From Tolypocladium sp. Sup5 PDA-1 (lineage: Eukaryota > Ascomycota > Sordariomycetes > Hypocreales > Ophiocordycipitaceae), in assembly GCA_000750105.3 (NCBI GenBank), contig JPHH03000020.1, forward strand, positions 372,001-436,000: 64,000 nucleotides of DNA, read 5' to 3'. The notes under the pieces were generated by a model. It saw nothing but the letters and a program-made list of their open reading frames with translations. It searched no databases and had not been told where the DNA came from. Positions 31,484 to 41,790 of this stretch are shown piece by piece (the first letter of the stretch is position 1; every line of letters begins with the position of its first letter). The position numbers were made by a program, and so were the translations under genes.

Positions 31484-32173
31484 CTACCCTACCCATACCT
31501 TGTCGTCGGGCCCAACTGCTCGCCCGCAGACCCCGTCGATGAACGACTCCCGAAACACAATCTCCCAATCCAACAGCCGGTCATGCCAGCCGTTCTCCTT
31601 CGCCGATCCCCTCATCTGCTCCCGAAACCCCCACGTCTTCTGCCGCCCGAAATCGTCCAGCGCCGGCACCAGCTTGTCCAGGGGGCTCACCGTCAACGCC
31701 GCCACGACCTGCCCGTGGATCGCATCCAACTTCGGCCCCAGACACGCAAACACAAAGCGTCCGGGCGCGAGCCCCGTAGAACGCGCCTCGGCCGTGTACT
31801 GCCGCAGCAAGCGCTCCGCCATGCACTGCCCGCACTCATCCCCCAGCACCTCGTTGTTGGCCAGGAAGAAGTCGCTGCGGATCATCGGCCGCTTTGCCTC
31901 GCTCGCCCGGATGTTGCAGGTGGCCACCGGGTGCGGGCACGAGAACTGGGGGCCCTCGGTCGCGCGCTGCACGCAATCCTTCTGGCACCGGTCGCAGAAT
32001 GTCGCTTCGTTCGTGGGCAGCAGGCTGAAGCACTCGCCGCAAAATATGTGTCCGCAGGGGATCACTACCAGCCTTTCTTTCGTATTCCTCATCAATGCTC
32101 CATGGCATTTGACACATGTCTTGCCCCGTTGGTAGGCTCTCCTGGAGCTGCGTTGCCTGACGACGGCCGGCAT
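31484..32173 (-). CDS. RING-finger protein of unknown target
   Basis: From the ATG at 32173 the product is 229 aa. A C3HC4 RING finger spans C20, C23, C40, H42, C45, C48, C60 and C63, with VVIPCGHIFCGECF as the central motif; this suggests an E3 ubiquitin ligase. Further Cys/His residues (CPHPVATC and DECGQCMAERLL) may form a second zinc site. The C terminus (LDKLVPALDDFGRQKTWG, DWEIVFRESFIDGV) has no family I recognise. The frame stays open to an ATG at 32605, which would add 144 residues; that part is Arg/Pro/Phe-rich and looks like untranslated leader, so the shorter start is preferred. The RING call is firm, the start moderate, the substrate unknown. Confidence 0.7.
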   Translation of the reverse strand: MPAVVRQRSSRRAYQRGKTCVKCHGALMRNTKERLVVIPCGHIFCGECFSLLPTNEATFCDRCQKDCVQRATEGPQFSCPHPVATCNIRASEAKRPMIRSDFFLANNEVLGDECGQCMAERLLRQYTAEARSTGLAPGRFVFACLGPKLDAIHGQVVAALTVSPLDKLVPALDDFGRQKTWGFREQMRGSAKENGWHDRLLDWEIVFRESFIDGVCGRAVGPDDKVWVG

Positions 32174-32845
32174 GGTCAACTCAAGGGCAAAGACATTGCA
32201 TGGGGAGGTAGGTGGTTGTTTTCGATCTGGCGTACCGATAATCACGTACATGGATATCTCTTTTGGCTGTGAATGCAGGTGGAATAAAGTTGGTTTTCCA
32301 AAAAAGAAAGCGCGAGGACGATGAGGTTGTTGGCGATGAAGCCGCGTCGGGAAAAAGTCTCTGCGCGTAGTGTAAGCCGAGATGAGTAGAAACGCAACCG
32401 GAAACGTTGCACGAAGAATAAATAAGTGAAAACAGAGCCTTCCCTTATTCACAGCAATGCGGCGCGGCCGTGTCTGTTCGAGTGGCAAGAGTGAACAGGT
32501 GCTGGTGTTGTCGACTCGGCAGAGAACAGCGCCGCTGTTGCCACGGAATCGGTGCTGAACAGGTCCTCCCTCGCAACGCACACTCCACGTCCAGCTGTCA
32601 GACATGAGAGTCCATCGCGATTGCCCAGACGAAGTGACGGCGTAATTATAAGCTGTATACTAGCTGGTGAGCCCTGCAATAGCACCGTAGGGTGAGTCTC
32701 TAATGATAACCTGCAGCCAAGTCGCCCAAACCATTAATGACTTGCTTGTCGTGTCCTCCACAGTCCTCCCCCAACGAAGAAACAAAAGAGTAATCCAACT
32801 CGACATATCATACAGCGGCGTCCTCCTCTTGCTCGGCGGTCCCGG
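32174..32845. other. Upstream region of RING gene and 3' flank of mevalonate kinase
   Basis: It includes an open extension of the RING frame up to 32605. Otherwise no separate gene is visible. Confidence 0.45.
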
Positions 32846-34419
32846 CTACCGGCTCTCGACGCGCCAAAACTTCCATCCCTCCCGCTCGCCTCCGTCGCCG
32901 TGGACGCCGACTAGGCTCTCGACGCCTTTGGTGCCCTCGGCGTTGAGGAACTTTTCCAAGTCAATCTCCATGCCGCCTTGTTTGTCCTCTTCCGTGCCGT
33001 TCTTGAGGACCGCCGGCCAGAGGACGCCGACGCCGTCGCCGCCAAGGGTGGCCTCGAATGTCTGGTAGTTTTCGTCTTCAAGTTGCTGGTCGAGCTTGCG
33101 CAGCTTCTCCTTGGACACGCCGGGTCGCATAAGAGTGATGGAGCAGCCGCCGCCGCCAGCGCCAGTGAGCTTCGTCCAGCCGATGCCCTCGTGGTCCACC
33201 AGCTCGCGTATCCTCTCCAGCCGGGGGTGAGATACGCCTAGGGATACTAGCAAGCCATGGTTGATGGTCATGAGCTCGCCGACCCTTCTCAGGCTTTCCT
33301 CCTCTTCGTCGTCGAAGTCGTCGTCGGCGATCGCCTCGGCGGCAGCCGTGGTGACCTTGTCCATCGCATCCAGAATGGACCCGACGAGCTTTGGGTGAGT
33401 CTCCCTGAGCTTGGCCACCTTGGAAACCTCGTGCGCCGTAGACTTGGCTTGCTTCGTATCCACCAGCAGGAGTGGCAGCTCGGGGAAATCCCACAGGGGG
33501 CGAACTGACGGGGGCTTGGAGTAGTCTGTCCTCTGGAAGACGACCGCCTTGCCCTGGGTCGCAACAGTGTTGTCCACGCCAGAGGGGTTCCCGTGGATGC
33601 ACATCTCCGACACAAACGCCCACCGGTTGATGCGCTCGATCTGGAGGCGGGCCTCCTCGGGGGGCTGGTCGGGGTGGGGGCCAGAGAGAGTCCGCAGCTG
33701 GATTAGCAGAGCGGACGACAGGCAAACCGATATGCTCGCGCTGCTTCCCAGGCCCGCGCTGATGGGTATCGTAGATCGAAGCGTGTACAGGCACCCTGGG
33801 AAAGACGGCGACCCGAGGGAGAGGAAGAGGAAGAGGAAGGCCGAGGCCGAGTTGCGGTGCACTTTCCGGATCTCCTCGGGCTGCTCGGGGGACACGACTG
33901 CGATGTGCGGCTGGAGTGCCTCGACTAGGTCCGGGTCGAGCTCGGTGACGAGGGAGTAATATGACTTCTTCTTGGAGGGCTGCTGGAAGACGTCCCAGGG
34001 CAAGTCGTCGATATTCCAGCTGTGCACCAGGTCGATGTCGGGGAAGCGGAGCGCGACGGTCCGCTTCGACTTGGAGAGCGTGGTGACGTGGAGGTAAGAG
34101 CGCAGCGAAATCGCGGCGGCAATGGCAGCCTATGACGCATCACGGCCCGATGGTCAGCGAACCGTCGTACAAGTATTCAGTCCCTGGGGGGGGAAGATGA
34201 GCTGCTTACCTTGCCGTGGACGACAGAGTGTTCGCCAAAGACAATGACCTTGCCGGGGGCCGACACCATAAAGGCGGGCGCCATGGGGCTCGACTGCTTG
34301 CGGTCCATCTTGAGGCGGTGCGCGAGAGGGCCGTTTCCATTCACATAAGCAAGGCCATTGCTTGGGCCGCGCAGGGCGTCAGCGACGCCGTTGAGCATGT
34401 CCGGATCTCGGACCGCCAT
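32846..34419 (-). CDS. ERG12: Mevalonate kinase
   Basis: Two exons (34210-34419, 32846-34129; 80-nt intron) join in frame to 497 aa. This GHMP kinase phosphorylates mevalonate with ATP in the cytosol, the first kinase step toward isopentenyl diphosphate, ergosterol and all terpenoids. The start MVSAPGKVIVFGEHSVVHGK carries the substrate-binding region and spans the exon 1 end. The ATP-binding motif PISAGLGSSAS is at about 192-202, followed by NPSGVDNTVATQGKAVVF. The C-terminal glycine loop is KLTGAGGGGCSITLM. A catalytic Asp is expected in the GVDN segment. An acidic insertion (DDDFDDEEEESLRR) lies between the two halves. It has about 1.9 kb of upstream sequence. This is an essential housekeeping gene, not specially linked to the terpene locus 18 kb away. 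Confidence 0.95.
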
Positions 34420-36325
34420 CAACACACAATTGCGCGGGCGCTATAGTCGTTTCGTGTCACGTGCCGTCCCCGCTGCAGTCCCAGCTTCAGATAGCAAGCG
34501 TTTGCAGTGTCCAGACGCCGTCGTGTTCGCGGTTCGTCGTTGCCGTCGGGTCGTGGTCGTCGTGGTCGTGGTCGTGGGATGATGAGGGAGGTGGGAGGGA
34601 TAGGCGGTCGAGGCGCAGGTGAGGTGGTGATGAACGGGGGCCTTGCAGGGGTGGCAGCACAGCCAACAGGCACCACCAAGGGGATCCTCCCATCCAGACA
34701 GGCCAGAAAAAAGTTTCCCCCGCACTCCTCACGAGCCACGGCGCGGAGCGAATGGATGGATTACGTAGGAGGTGATGTGATGGCAGAGGCAGGGTGCGGT
34801 GATGCGGGAGTTGATTTGCTGGAGCACGTCGCAAAGCCTCAATCGCGCGTGTCACTCGAGCCGGTGTCAGGTCACATACGAGGCAGTGTAAGTCGTCACG
34901 GTGGAGGGTTTGTAATGGTGGGCTTTCAATTGGGAGAATAGAGGGGACGGTGTCGCGATAGTGCGGATGCCATTGTTCAACAAGCACTAGCAATCGTCCA
35001 GTGCTTGATATGCTTGGCTGGCTGATGACTGGATCAGCAGCACGTCCTTCAACCTCGATCCAACCCACAAGTCCATACTCCGTACAGTATGTATGTATGT
35101 GCTCCCAATCATCGATGATTCCGTCAACCGATCGGAGCCGAAGCAGTCCTCTCACTCCCAACCCACAGTGCAACGGACTCGTCGGCAGCGCTAGTGGCCT
35201 GTCGTGCTTCTCTTGCATCCTCACGGTCCGGCTGATTGGGTTCCAGGTTTGGTGCCTGTCGCTTGCTCGGCTGGCGTCGTTTGGAGAAGCAGGGGTGTCC
35301 CAACGAAGCGACATCCACAATGTCGTACTGCTGGCCTTCACTGTTTCTAGCAGTACTTCGTACCTGCAGCTGATCGTCCTGTTTGCTGCTGTGTTGGGCT
35401 GTGTTTGGGCGGCTGTCCTAGTGAGCGTTGAGTGGCAATCGTTGCGCAGCCGACCAAACTTTGGCCAGCCAACTTCCCAAAAGAAAAAGCACAAAGAAAA
35501 CGCGCGGTAATATCGTAGGAAGCGCGTATGCGTAGACAAGGTAATCACATCGGCCCAACCGGGAACCCGGTGCATCCCTCCATTCTTTGGGTGGGTGGCC
35601 CCCCAAACAGTTGCTCAGCCAGACAGTGTGGTCTGCTGCGTCGTGCTCAGCTGGTGGAAGCCGCATTTCCAGGCTGCGTCGAGCAGGTCGGCAGCAAAGA
35701 TGGGTTACACTGCGTCCGCTGCCGCGATTCTTCCGCTTGCGGTGTGAATCAGCTCATCTTCCGTGCGTACCAACGGGTGGGAGTACCAAGTACACAACGG
35801 GCAGATGCAAGATTGTGTCACGTTCCTCCAACATCTGCTTGGACGCAGTCGACCCCATGGGGACTCGATACCCGCACTCGGCAGGTGTTCAGCCGCTCAT
35901 CGCAGAATACCTTACGGACTACTGGCGAACGCTTCATTTGACTTCCTCAGCTCCTCTTCGGGCTTGGTGCAACGGGACGTCCAGCTTGCCGAGCTCTGGA
36001 GGCTCACTTCAACCCCCGCATTCTGAGCCTAACAAACCTAAAGTCCTGGAAATCTTTGGCCTGGCCAATCCCGTCATTTTGTGAAGCTGAGCTCTGTAGA
36101 GCCGCAAACGATGTTCATCGTAGCGATGCGCGCCGACGAGGTCCCGTGAGCACAGGCCAAGCCATGGATGTTGGCTCCCCAGTTGCGACGTCATTCCAGC
36201 GCTGCCTGTCCGCCCGGCGCTATAATAAAGTGGACAGGAGAGCCTCGTCGGCTGCGCAAGGCCTCGCAGACCTTCACCGGCAGTCATGCCCTGCGCTCAC
36301 ATTTTCCTTACGGACCTCTCTCAAG
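34420..36325. other. Long divergent intergenic region with microsatellite
   Basis: This 1.9-kb stretch separates the divergent mevalonate kinase and an ABM-like gene. A (TATG)n microsatellite lies near 35086-35100, and GTCGTGGTCGTGGTCGTGG-like short repeats near 34551-34580. Open frames of 170-360 codons here are on both strands, lack domain motifs and look like chance. Confidence 0.5.
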
Positions 36326-36949
36326 ATGCCAGTCACCGAGTTCGCCATCATCAAGCTGCGGGGCGGTCACGATCACCTCGAGTTTCTCGAGACCCTCATG
36401 GAGTGCCAGGAGCTTCAGGACGAGTGGACAAGAGACAACCAGCCTCACAACCTCGAGTCAAACGTCAACCTCAGCAGCATGTACATTGAGCAGTCCGACC
36501 CGCCGTCCCTGCTCATCACGGCCCCCTGGGACTCGCCCGAAGCGCACGGCGAATGGATCCAGTGCAGCAAAAACCAGGCCTGCAACGCAAAGCTGTCCGA
36601 ATACATCGCGCCGGGCTGCAACTCCGTATTACTATTCCACATGGACCCGGCGGGCAAGCAACCTGAAATGCGAAGGTCGTTTGCGCCCAAGGGCTCCTTC
36701 AGCGTCTGCCGCATCACGGTCAACGCCGTCCAGAGGGACTCGCTGCAAGAGGCATATCAAGAGTTGGAGGGTGGCCTGCTCGGCAAGGGGGGTGGACAGA
36801 AGGTATGGGCCGGGTGGAGGATCGAAAAGTCTGGCGACGCCGAAGACTTTGTCGTTTTCTGGAGCGACGACGTCCCGGATGAGCACCTGCACAGTCTGAT
36901 GAGCTTCTCCGACGACAGAGACCATCGTCGCTTCAAGCATGTGGTATAG
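36326..36949 (+). CDS. Putative dimeric alpha-beta barrel (ABM-like) protein
   Basis: From ATG 36326 (CAAGATGCC) the single-exon product has 207 aa. The N-terminal half MPVTEFAIIKLRGGHDHLEF with ITAPWDSPEAHGEWIQ resembles the antibiotic-biosynthesis-monooxygenase/dimeric ferredoxin-like fold, and SFSVCRITVNAVQRDSLQEA may begin a second copy. Two such halves are common in small fungal proteins of this kind. There is no signal peptide or membrane segment. The fold is inferred only from pattern; whether it has enzymatic activity (cofactor-free oxygenase, heme degradation) is unknown. The open frame extends upstream to 36056, but the leader contains intergenic-like sequence and no conserved residues. 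It sits downstream of a long intergenic region and before the convergent ribosomal gene. Confidence 0.65.
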   Translation: MPVTEFAIIKLRGGHDHLEFLETLMECQELQDEWTRDNQPHNLESNVNLSSMYIEQSDPPSLLITAPWDSPEAHGEWIQCSKNQACNAKLSEYIAPGCNSVLLFHMDPAGKQPEMRRSFAPKGSFSVCRITVNAVQRDSLQEAYQELEGGLLGKGGGQKVWAGWRIEKSGDAEDFVVFWSDDVPDEHLHSLMSFSDDRDHRRFKHVV

Positions 36950-37157
36950 GCGGGTAGCAAGGCCAACAACCACCACGACCGGCTTCGCGTGGGTGGAACA
37001 ATATGGTGTGTGCCTCGAATCGTTCTTTTCAACTCTATACGAGCGCGCGTTCTTAGCACATGAAATGCAAGGTATCCCGAGACGCCTATTCGTGCATATT
37101 TAGTTTCCTCCCACGCTCCAGCCGCGTCCTCCGCCTTTTACCGCATCGTTCTCGCCC

Positions 37158-37604
37158 TTAGTTCTTCTTGGAGACGTCGGTGATCTGCAGGTCTGCGGTA
37201 GATTGTCAGCAACTCGATGTTCCGACGTCGCGGCCGGCGCAATGCCGGCCGAGGAAGGGCGAGCGGGTTGGCGCATACTGGGAGGCAGGCTCTGCTTCAA
37301 CTTCTCGGCCTTGTCGGTGTCCTTGAGAACCAGGGTGTACAGGTGCTTCTGGCACCTGACCTTGAACTTGACGTTGTTGGCCTTCTTGTTCTTCTTGATC
37401 CGCGCGGCTACACAATCGGTCAGCATCGTCAACTCTGCTATCGGCGTCCTTCGATCGTCGGGCGTGGTCGGTGTCAAAACCTACAGGAAGCGTCCTTCCG
37501 ACGGCAGATCTCGATGAACTGCAAAATGTCAGTACTCTGAGGACAAAAGGGTCGCAACGACAGTAATTCCGTACCTTCTTGATATCGGCGACCTCCTTAG
37601 GCAT
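37158..37604 (-). CDS. RPL38: 60S ribosomal protein eL38
   Basis: Four exons (37575-37604, 37485-37518, 37279-37407, 37158-37192) join in frame to 75 aa, close to the 70-78 aa of other eukaryotes. The protein starts MPKEVADIKKFIEICRRKDA, continues ARIKKNKKANNVKFKVRCQK and HLYTLVLKDTDKAEKLKQSL, and ends ITDVSKKN. It is a basic component of the large ribosomal subunit in the cytosol. Interrupted coding by several introns near the start is usual for fungal ribosomal genes. The introns are 56, 77 and 86 nt with good donors (GTACGG, GTAGGT, GTATGC). The second exon is only 34 nt. The call is firm. A small SAP-like gene is divergent from it 400 bp away. Confidence 0.95.
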
Positions 37605-38003
37605 TTTGGCGGTTGATTCGTAGATCTGGTGAATCGGGTCTTGTCAGGGAGCGAATTGCGATTTGGATGGTTTTCGCAGGAATTATTTTTGTGCGCAGCT
37701 TTTCGCGGGGCGTGGTGCACGAGCCACATTCGTGGCTGGTCAGCCAGATGCCAGCGGTCAAGCCACCAATTGGGTCAAAGGTGAGGCGCCGCGTCAGACC
37801 AGGGTGTGGCGACCCGAACGGCATCAAGAGTTGGACACCTTGCCTGAGTTTGTGCATGACGACAGCCGATACTTATATGTAGCATCTTCTCCCGTACACT
37901 CTGCAGGGCTATCTAGATCATTGTCACGTCTTTCATCCTACTACGCAGTCTCTTCTGTTGGACTGAACCTGGCAGAGCTCATCCACACCTACCCTAGAGC
38001 AAG
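37605..38003. promoter_or_regulatory. Divergent promoter of eL38 and a small conserved gene
   Basis: This 399-bp region between two start codons likely drives both. No clear TATA box or ribosomal-protein element could be assigned by eye. Confidence 0.4.
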
Positions 38004-38466
38004 ATGCCGACGCCTCTGGATAATGCGATGAAGTCCAAGGTAAGCACGTTGCCCTGAAATACGAGAATCTAGATCATTCTATACAAATCTCTCGTCCATA
38101 TGACTAATTCCAGATCAGAACCTGGTGCTAGGTGAGCAGTTGAAGCGACACCCAAGCTGATCGTGTCTAACAGCAGTGAAGCGTTCGGTGGGGCTGTGAC
38201 AGCGGCTGCCGTCTGGGCAATATGGGGAAGCGACATGTTCCCCACGGAGCCAGACCCCAAAGGCGACCCAGAGACTTGGACAAAGGAAGAGATGAGGAGA
38301 TGGCTGGCGGCGGTAAGCATATCCAGCGTGTCGAGGCAGCAGACCAGAGAAATCCAGAGAGCGAGACTAACTCCCATCGTAGAGGAATCTATTTCCGCAA
38401 GACAGCGACACGAGAGAGGACCTGCTGGCCCGGGTTCTGGCCAATATGAGGGTACCGAGGAAGTAA
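38004..38466 (+). CDS. Small conserved fungal protein with helix and SAP/Ish1-like motif
   Basis: The model has four exons (38004-38039, 38114-38124, 38174-38312, 38383-38466) and gives 89 aa in frame. It starts MPTPLDNAMKSK. A hydrophobic helix follows (SEAFGGAVTAAAVWAIWG), then TWTKEEMRRWLAARNLFP and REDLLARVLANMRVPRK. The W-T-x-x-E-M-x-x-W-L pattern followed by a second helix is like SAP/Ish1 helix-loop-helix motifs, and similar short proteins are widespread in Pezizomycotina (recalled, not searched). The 11-nt second exon is the least certain part: its donor GTGCTA is weak, while the better donor 7 bp later (GTGAGC) would put TAG in frame. The last two exons are well supported by a clean GTAAGC/TAG intron. 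Function is unknown; mitochondrial or nuclear placement cannot be decided. Confidence 0.6.
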
Positions 38467-38814
38467 TAACGATAGTGAGCCATACGTAGTATATCGATTC
38501 GAATTCTTCTATGCATAAGCTTTCCACATTGCTCCCGCTAGATGCTGTGATGTTCAGGTCAACTGAGCCTCCCGGCCTCGAGTCAGGACCGCACGACCCC
38601 ACACCCGATATGGCGGCGGGAGCAAGGTTTGATCTCTCCAACTCGAGTCATGGCTGGAAATCGCCGATACATAAGCTCAGATATCGACAGTCAAGTTTTG
38701 GCGTCTATTTGCACGTTTCATGCCGTACCAGACGCACCTGATCCCCACTTTTGGGACAATGGCGAGGGCGGGGTGCAAGCGGCTATAGGCCGCAATAAGC
38801 CCTCCGAACTCCAA

Positions 38815-38887
38815 GCTCGAGTGACGCAGCGGTTAGCGTGCGAGATTGCAGATCTTGAAGTCACCGGTTCGAATCCGGTCTCGAGCT
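38815..38887 (+). tRNA. tRNA-Cys (anticodon GCA)
   Basis: A full cloverleaf can be drawn. The acceptor stem is GCTCGAG/CTCGAGC (38815-38821 with 38880-38886) with discriminator T. The D stem is ACGC/GCGT around AGCGGTTA, and the anticodon stem CGAGA/TCTTG encloses TTGCAGA. The T arm is ACCGG-TTCGAAT-CCGGT. The anticodon is GCA at 38848-38850, reading Cys codons UGC/UGU. There is no intron. TTTTTT a few bases downstream fits a Pol III stop. Confidence 0.93.
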
Positions 38888-38890
38888 TAC

Positions 38891-38896
38891 TTTTTT
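38891..38896 (+). terminator. Pol III terminator of tRNA-Cys
   Basis: A run of six T residues begins about 3 bases after the mature tRNA end, the normal signal for RNA polymerase III release. Confidence 0.7.
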
Positions 38897-39689
38897 GCAT
38901 TTTTCTGGTATTGTCCTACAGGAAGGACGCTCGGAGTTTACTAGCGACGTTTCTTTTGCTTTTCTGGTGGTGGAAGGCGGGTCTGCCTGCCGTGGGAGCG
39001 GCGACGCGCAGGTCCACGGGTCGGGCCGCTGTACTCTTTGTTTGCGAGCTGCTTCTTTTTTGTCTGCGATTGCGAATCGATTTACGAATTGTTTTTCTGC
39101 TTGTCTATTCTTACACAATGGCAGCGCCTTAATGTTGACTGCACGGCTTGCAGGGGAGGCGGATGATTGCGTCGGTTTGACCTTTGTCGGAAAGCCTCAT
39201 CAATATTTTCCTACTTTGTACGTCCCAATTGAGCGAAACTTGAACCTCGGGCGCACCGCGTGCAGAACGCCATGAACACTGCTGCTTGAAAATATATTGC
39301 CATCTCCCGACTTCTTTACCCTTCGTCCCTGTTCCGAATTGGAACACAATCCCAAATGCCCCAGAGTGCCAGGGTTGATGAGCAGGCGCCTACAGCCCCA
39401 ACCACCTCGACTAATCACAGGCACCCAACCCGTCCTAGCGACTCCTCACACGTGCCCGCTGACGGCGGTCCATCTGCGACATCGATCGACGCCGTACCCA
39501 GCCTCGACACCCAGACAGTCATTGCCATCGATCACCCCGGAGGCGCCTGTCGCGCAACGTCCGACGACAGCTCCTCGAGATCATGAACCGCTGATTAGAG
39601 GCCGCCTCGCATCGCCACCACCGCTGCCAGGACGCCCCTCGTCCATGCCGGCGACGTCATTCAGGCTGGCGCTCGCACCGTAAGCCACC
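38897..39689. other. Leader region before the acidic protein gene
   Basis: Sequence from about 39350 has open frames rich in Pro, Thr and Ser that end before 39690 and look like 5' untranslated leader. No separate gene is supported. Confidence 0.45.
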
Positions 39690-40979
39690 ATGGCCTTCCT
39701 CGAGGACCCGCGACTGCGCCAGCGATGGAACCAGATTGCGCACGATGCCGAGGCCGTCACGGAAAACGCGGCGGCGGGTATCTGGTCCTTCCAGCACAAC
39801 TACATCAACCCGTGCTTCGGGTCCATTGCCGACTCCGTCGAGCAGTGTACCACCGTCTGCCTCGGTGACCCGGAGGACCGCCTGCGCCGCCGACGCGAAC
39901 GCGAGCGCACCGAGTACAGTTTCGACTTCTACGACGACTGGGATGAGGAGGAGCAGGGCGGCGGGCTGCTCGGGAGCTGGGGCGGCGAGGACTGGGATCG
40001 GCTGCTGGCGGGCACCGGGAGCCAACGGAAACATGTCGGCGGCGAGACGTCGGAGCAACCGCGCAGGAAGAGAGGCATGAGCTACGGCACCCGGGGAACC
40101 CGGCGGAAGACGAGCGAGCACGACCCCACGATTATTCCGAGCACGCAGCCCATCGGCTTCCTGAGCAAGCTGCCGTGGAAAATGGGCGGCACGCTGCGGT
40201 ACAAGCCCAGCGCCGCAGACCTGCAAGACCACCCCGGGAAGCACGGCAATGCCGAGTCGGAGCCGCTGTTGGGGCCTGACGAGGGCTCAGACTACGGGGA
40301 ACTGCGCGTGCCGCGACGGCGCAGCGGGACGACGGGCTCAGGCGACACGTCGGACTCGTACCGCTCCCGCGGCGACCTCTTCCCGAGTGACGGCGAAGGC
40401 GACGAGGACGCGGTGCCACTCGACGACGACGTGACCTACGACATGATTCGAAAGGACGACCGGAGCAGCGGCAAGGCGCGGAGTAGGAGCAGCAAGGGAA
40501 AGCGGCCTGCGGCCTTGTTTTCTGGCTCTCGGACCGTCTCGCGAACAACGCTCGGCTCGACGACGTCAACGGAATCGCCTCAATTTGACCGCACCCCACA
40601 TTCGTTGCCCCCTACGCCCGATGTCGAAAATGTGCCGTCTCTGGAGGATCTCGAGATGGAAGAAGAGCGGCTACGACGGGAAGAAGACGAGGACCTGGCG
40701 CGAAAGAAGGAGGCGGCCACGCAACTAGCAGCGGAGAGGGGCTTCGCGACGGAAGCCCCTGAGCTGCAGGCTGTCTCTGAGCCGAAGCCGGAAGTCGCCG
40801 AGGATGAGGTTTACGAGCCCGAGCTGGCGGCGCACGACGACCAAGACGATGGTGCCGACGACAGCAACGGGCGTCAACCTGATGATCCTTCGGGCCAGGA
40901 CTCCACTAGGCGGGATGGCAGCTCGGTGCCACTTGGGCCGACGACGTTCCAAGCGGCGCGGCTGCCCAACTTCGGGTGA
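39690..40979 (+). CDS. Conserved fungal protein with disordered acidic C-terminal half; function unknown
   Basis: The single-exon gene gives 429 aa from a CCACCATGG start, an excellent initiation context. The N-terminal ~60 residues (MAFLEDPRLRQRWNQIAHDA, WSFQHNYINPCFGSIADSVE) are ordered, with possible helices and two or three Cys. The next part has YSFDFYDDWDEEE, and a longer tail is rich in Asp, Glu, Ser and Arg with phospho-type sites (for example SDGEGDEDAVPLDDD). A possible coiled coil lies at LEDLEMEEERLRREEDEDLA. No enzyme motif, signal peptide or membrane helix is visible. It is a plausible scaffold or trafficking-related adaptor, but that is only a guess from composition. Similar proteins occur across Sordariomycetes as I recall them; no function is known to me. 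Confidence 0.75.
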   Translation: MAFLEDPRLRQRWNQIAHDAEAVTENAAAGIWSFQHNYINPCFGSIADSVEQCTTVCLGDPEDRLRRRRERERTEYSFDFYDDWDEEEQGGGLLGSWGGEDWDRLLAGTGSQRKHVGGETSEQPRRKRGMSYGTRGTRRKTSEHDPTIIPSTQPIGFLSKLPWKMGGTLRYKPSAADLQDHPGKHGNAESEPLLGPDEGSDYGELRVPRRRSGTTGSGDTSDSYRSRGDLFPSDGEGDEDAVPLDDDVTYDMIRKDDRSSGKARSRSSKGKRPAALFSGSRTVSRTTLGSTTSTESPQFDRTPHSLPPTPDVENVPSLEDLEMEEERLRREEDEDLARKKEAATQLAAERGFATEAPELQAVSEPKPEVAEDEVYEPELAAHDDQDDGADDSNGRQPDDPSGQDSTRRDGSSVPLGPTTFQAARLPNFG

Positions 40980-41790
40980 GGCGGTTAGAGGGCGACGGCA
41001 GGCGTCTAGACCTGCATTCAACATTGTATTATTGGCATTGGCACACACATGTACGGGCTCACGACGGACTGACAGTATTTATGAACCGGGGCGGCATAGT
41101 CATTAGCAGGCGCAGAGCGGCAAGTAAGAGCGTCGCCATTGGGGTACGAGTTTCAAGAGAGAGCCGGCCGCTTGACTGGGCTTGGCGATTGATGCATGCA
41201 CAAATGTTGTGGCTCCGCGATTCGCATCGAGCGAGTTCCGTGTGACGTGGAGCGAGGTGAAAACACAAGCTTGTGATGCGCCAGAGCCACCCACGGCTTA
41301 CGCTCTTCGAATCAGCTGCCCTGATTCGGCGGTATACTTCGGCTGTACGGCCGCAAGAGTGTCAGATACGGCTGGTGTTAATTCCCGGCGCGTTCATAAC
41401 CTCGCACCACGTTCCGCGATGCAAGGGAGCCCAGGGAAGCTGATGATGGACGGCCTGGGGTAGTCCGGCCCAGGCGGCCTCGGGGCGTGCCTCGGCACCG
41501 CACCCCGCAAAACGGCTTCCCCGCGTAGGTGGCCGGCTATTGTCGTCCATTGTCACCGCGGATCAGTGTGTCCGTCCGCTTTGCCGTTCGACGCATGGGC
41601 CACGAAACATTCAAAATCTCATGAATGGGCGCATTTCCAGCATTGTAGCCTGGATCCTCTTCTCGTCCTTTTTATATAAATTGCTGCCGTATAATTGTAA
41701 GTGACCCTGGGCTTGAAGCGCGCGCGCGGGCACTAATCACATGCGACCACAGCCTGATTCTGTCCTCGTTCGACTGACCTTGACCTCACC
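40980..41790. promoter_or_regulatory. Intergenic region with a TATA box before the nitronate monooxygenase gene
   Basis: TATATAAA at 41673-41680 is about 110 bp before the ATG at 41791. The rest of the 0.8 kb holds no recognisable gene. Confidence 0.5.

Noticed and set aside
32174..32605. 144-codon N-terminal extension of the RING gene to an upstream ATG
   Set aside because: Translation has the character of untranslated leader and the shorter start begins right before the conserved RING region.
34487..35575. A 362-codon minus-strand frame and a 169-codon plus-strand frame in the region upstream of mevalonate kinase
   Set aside because: No recognisable domain, opposing frames overlap, and translations look random with many Ser/Arg/His.
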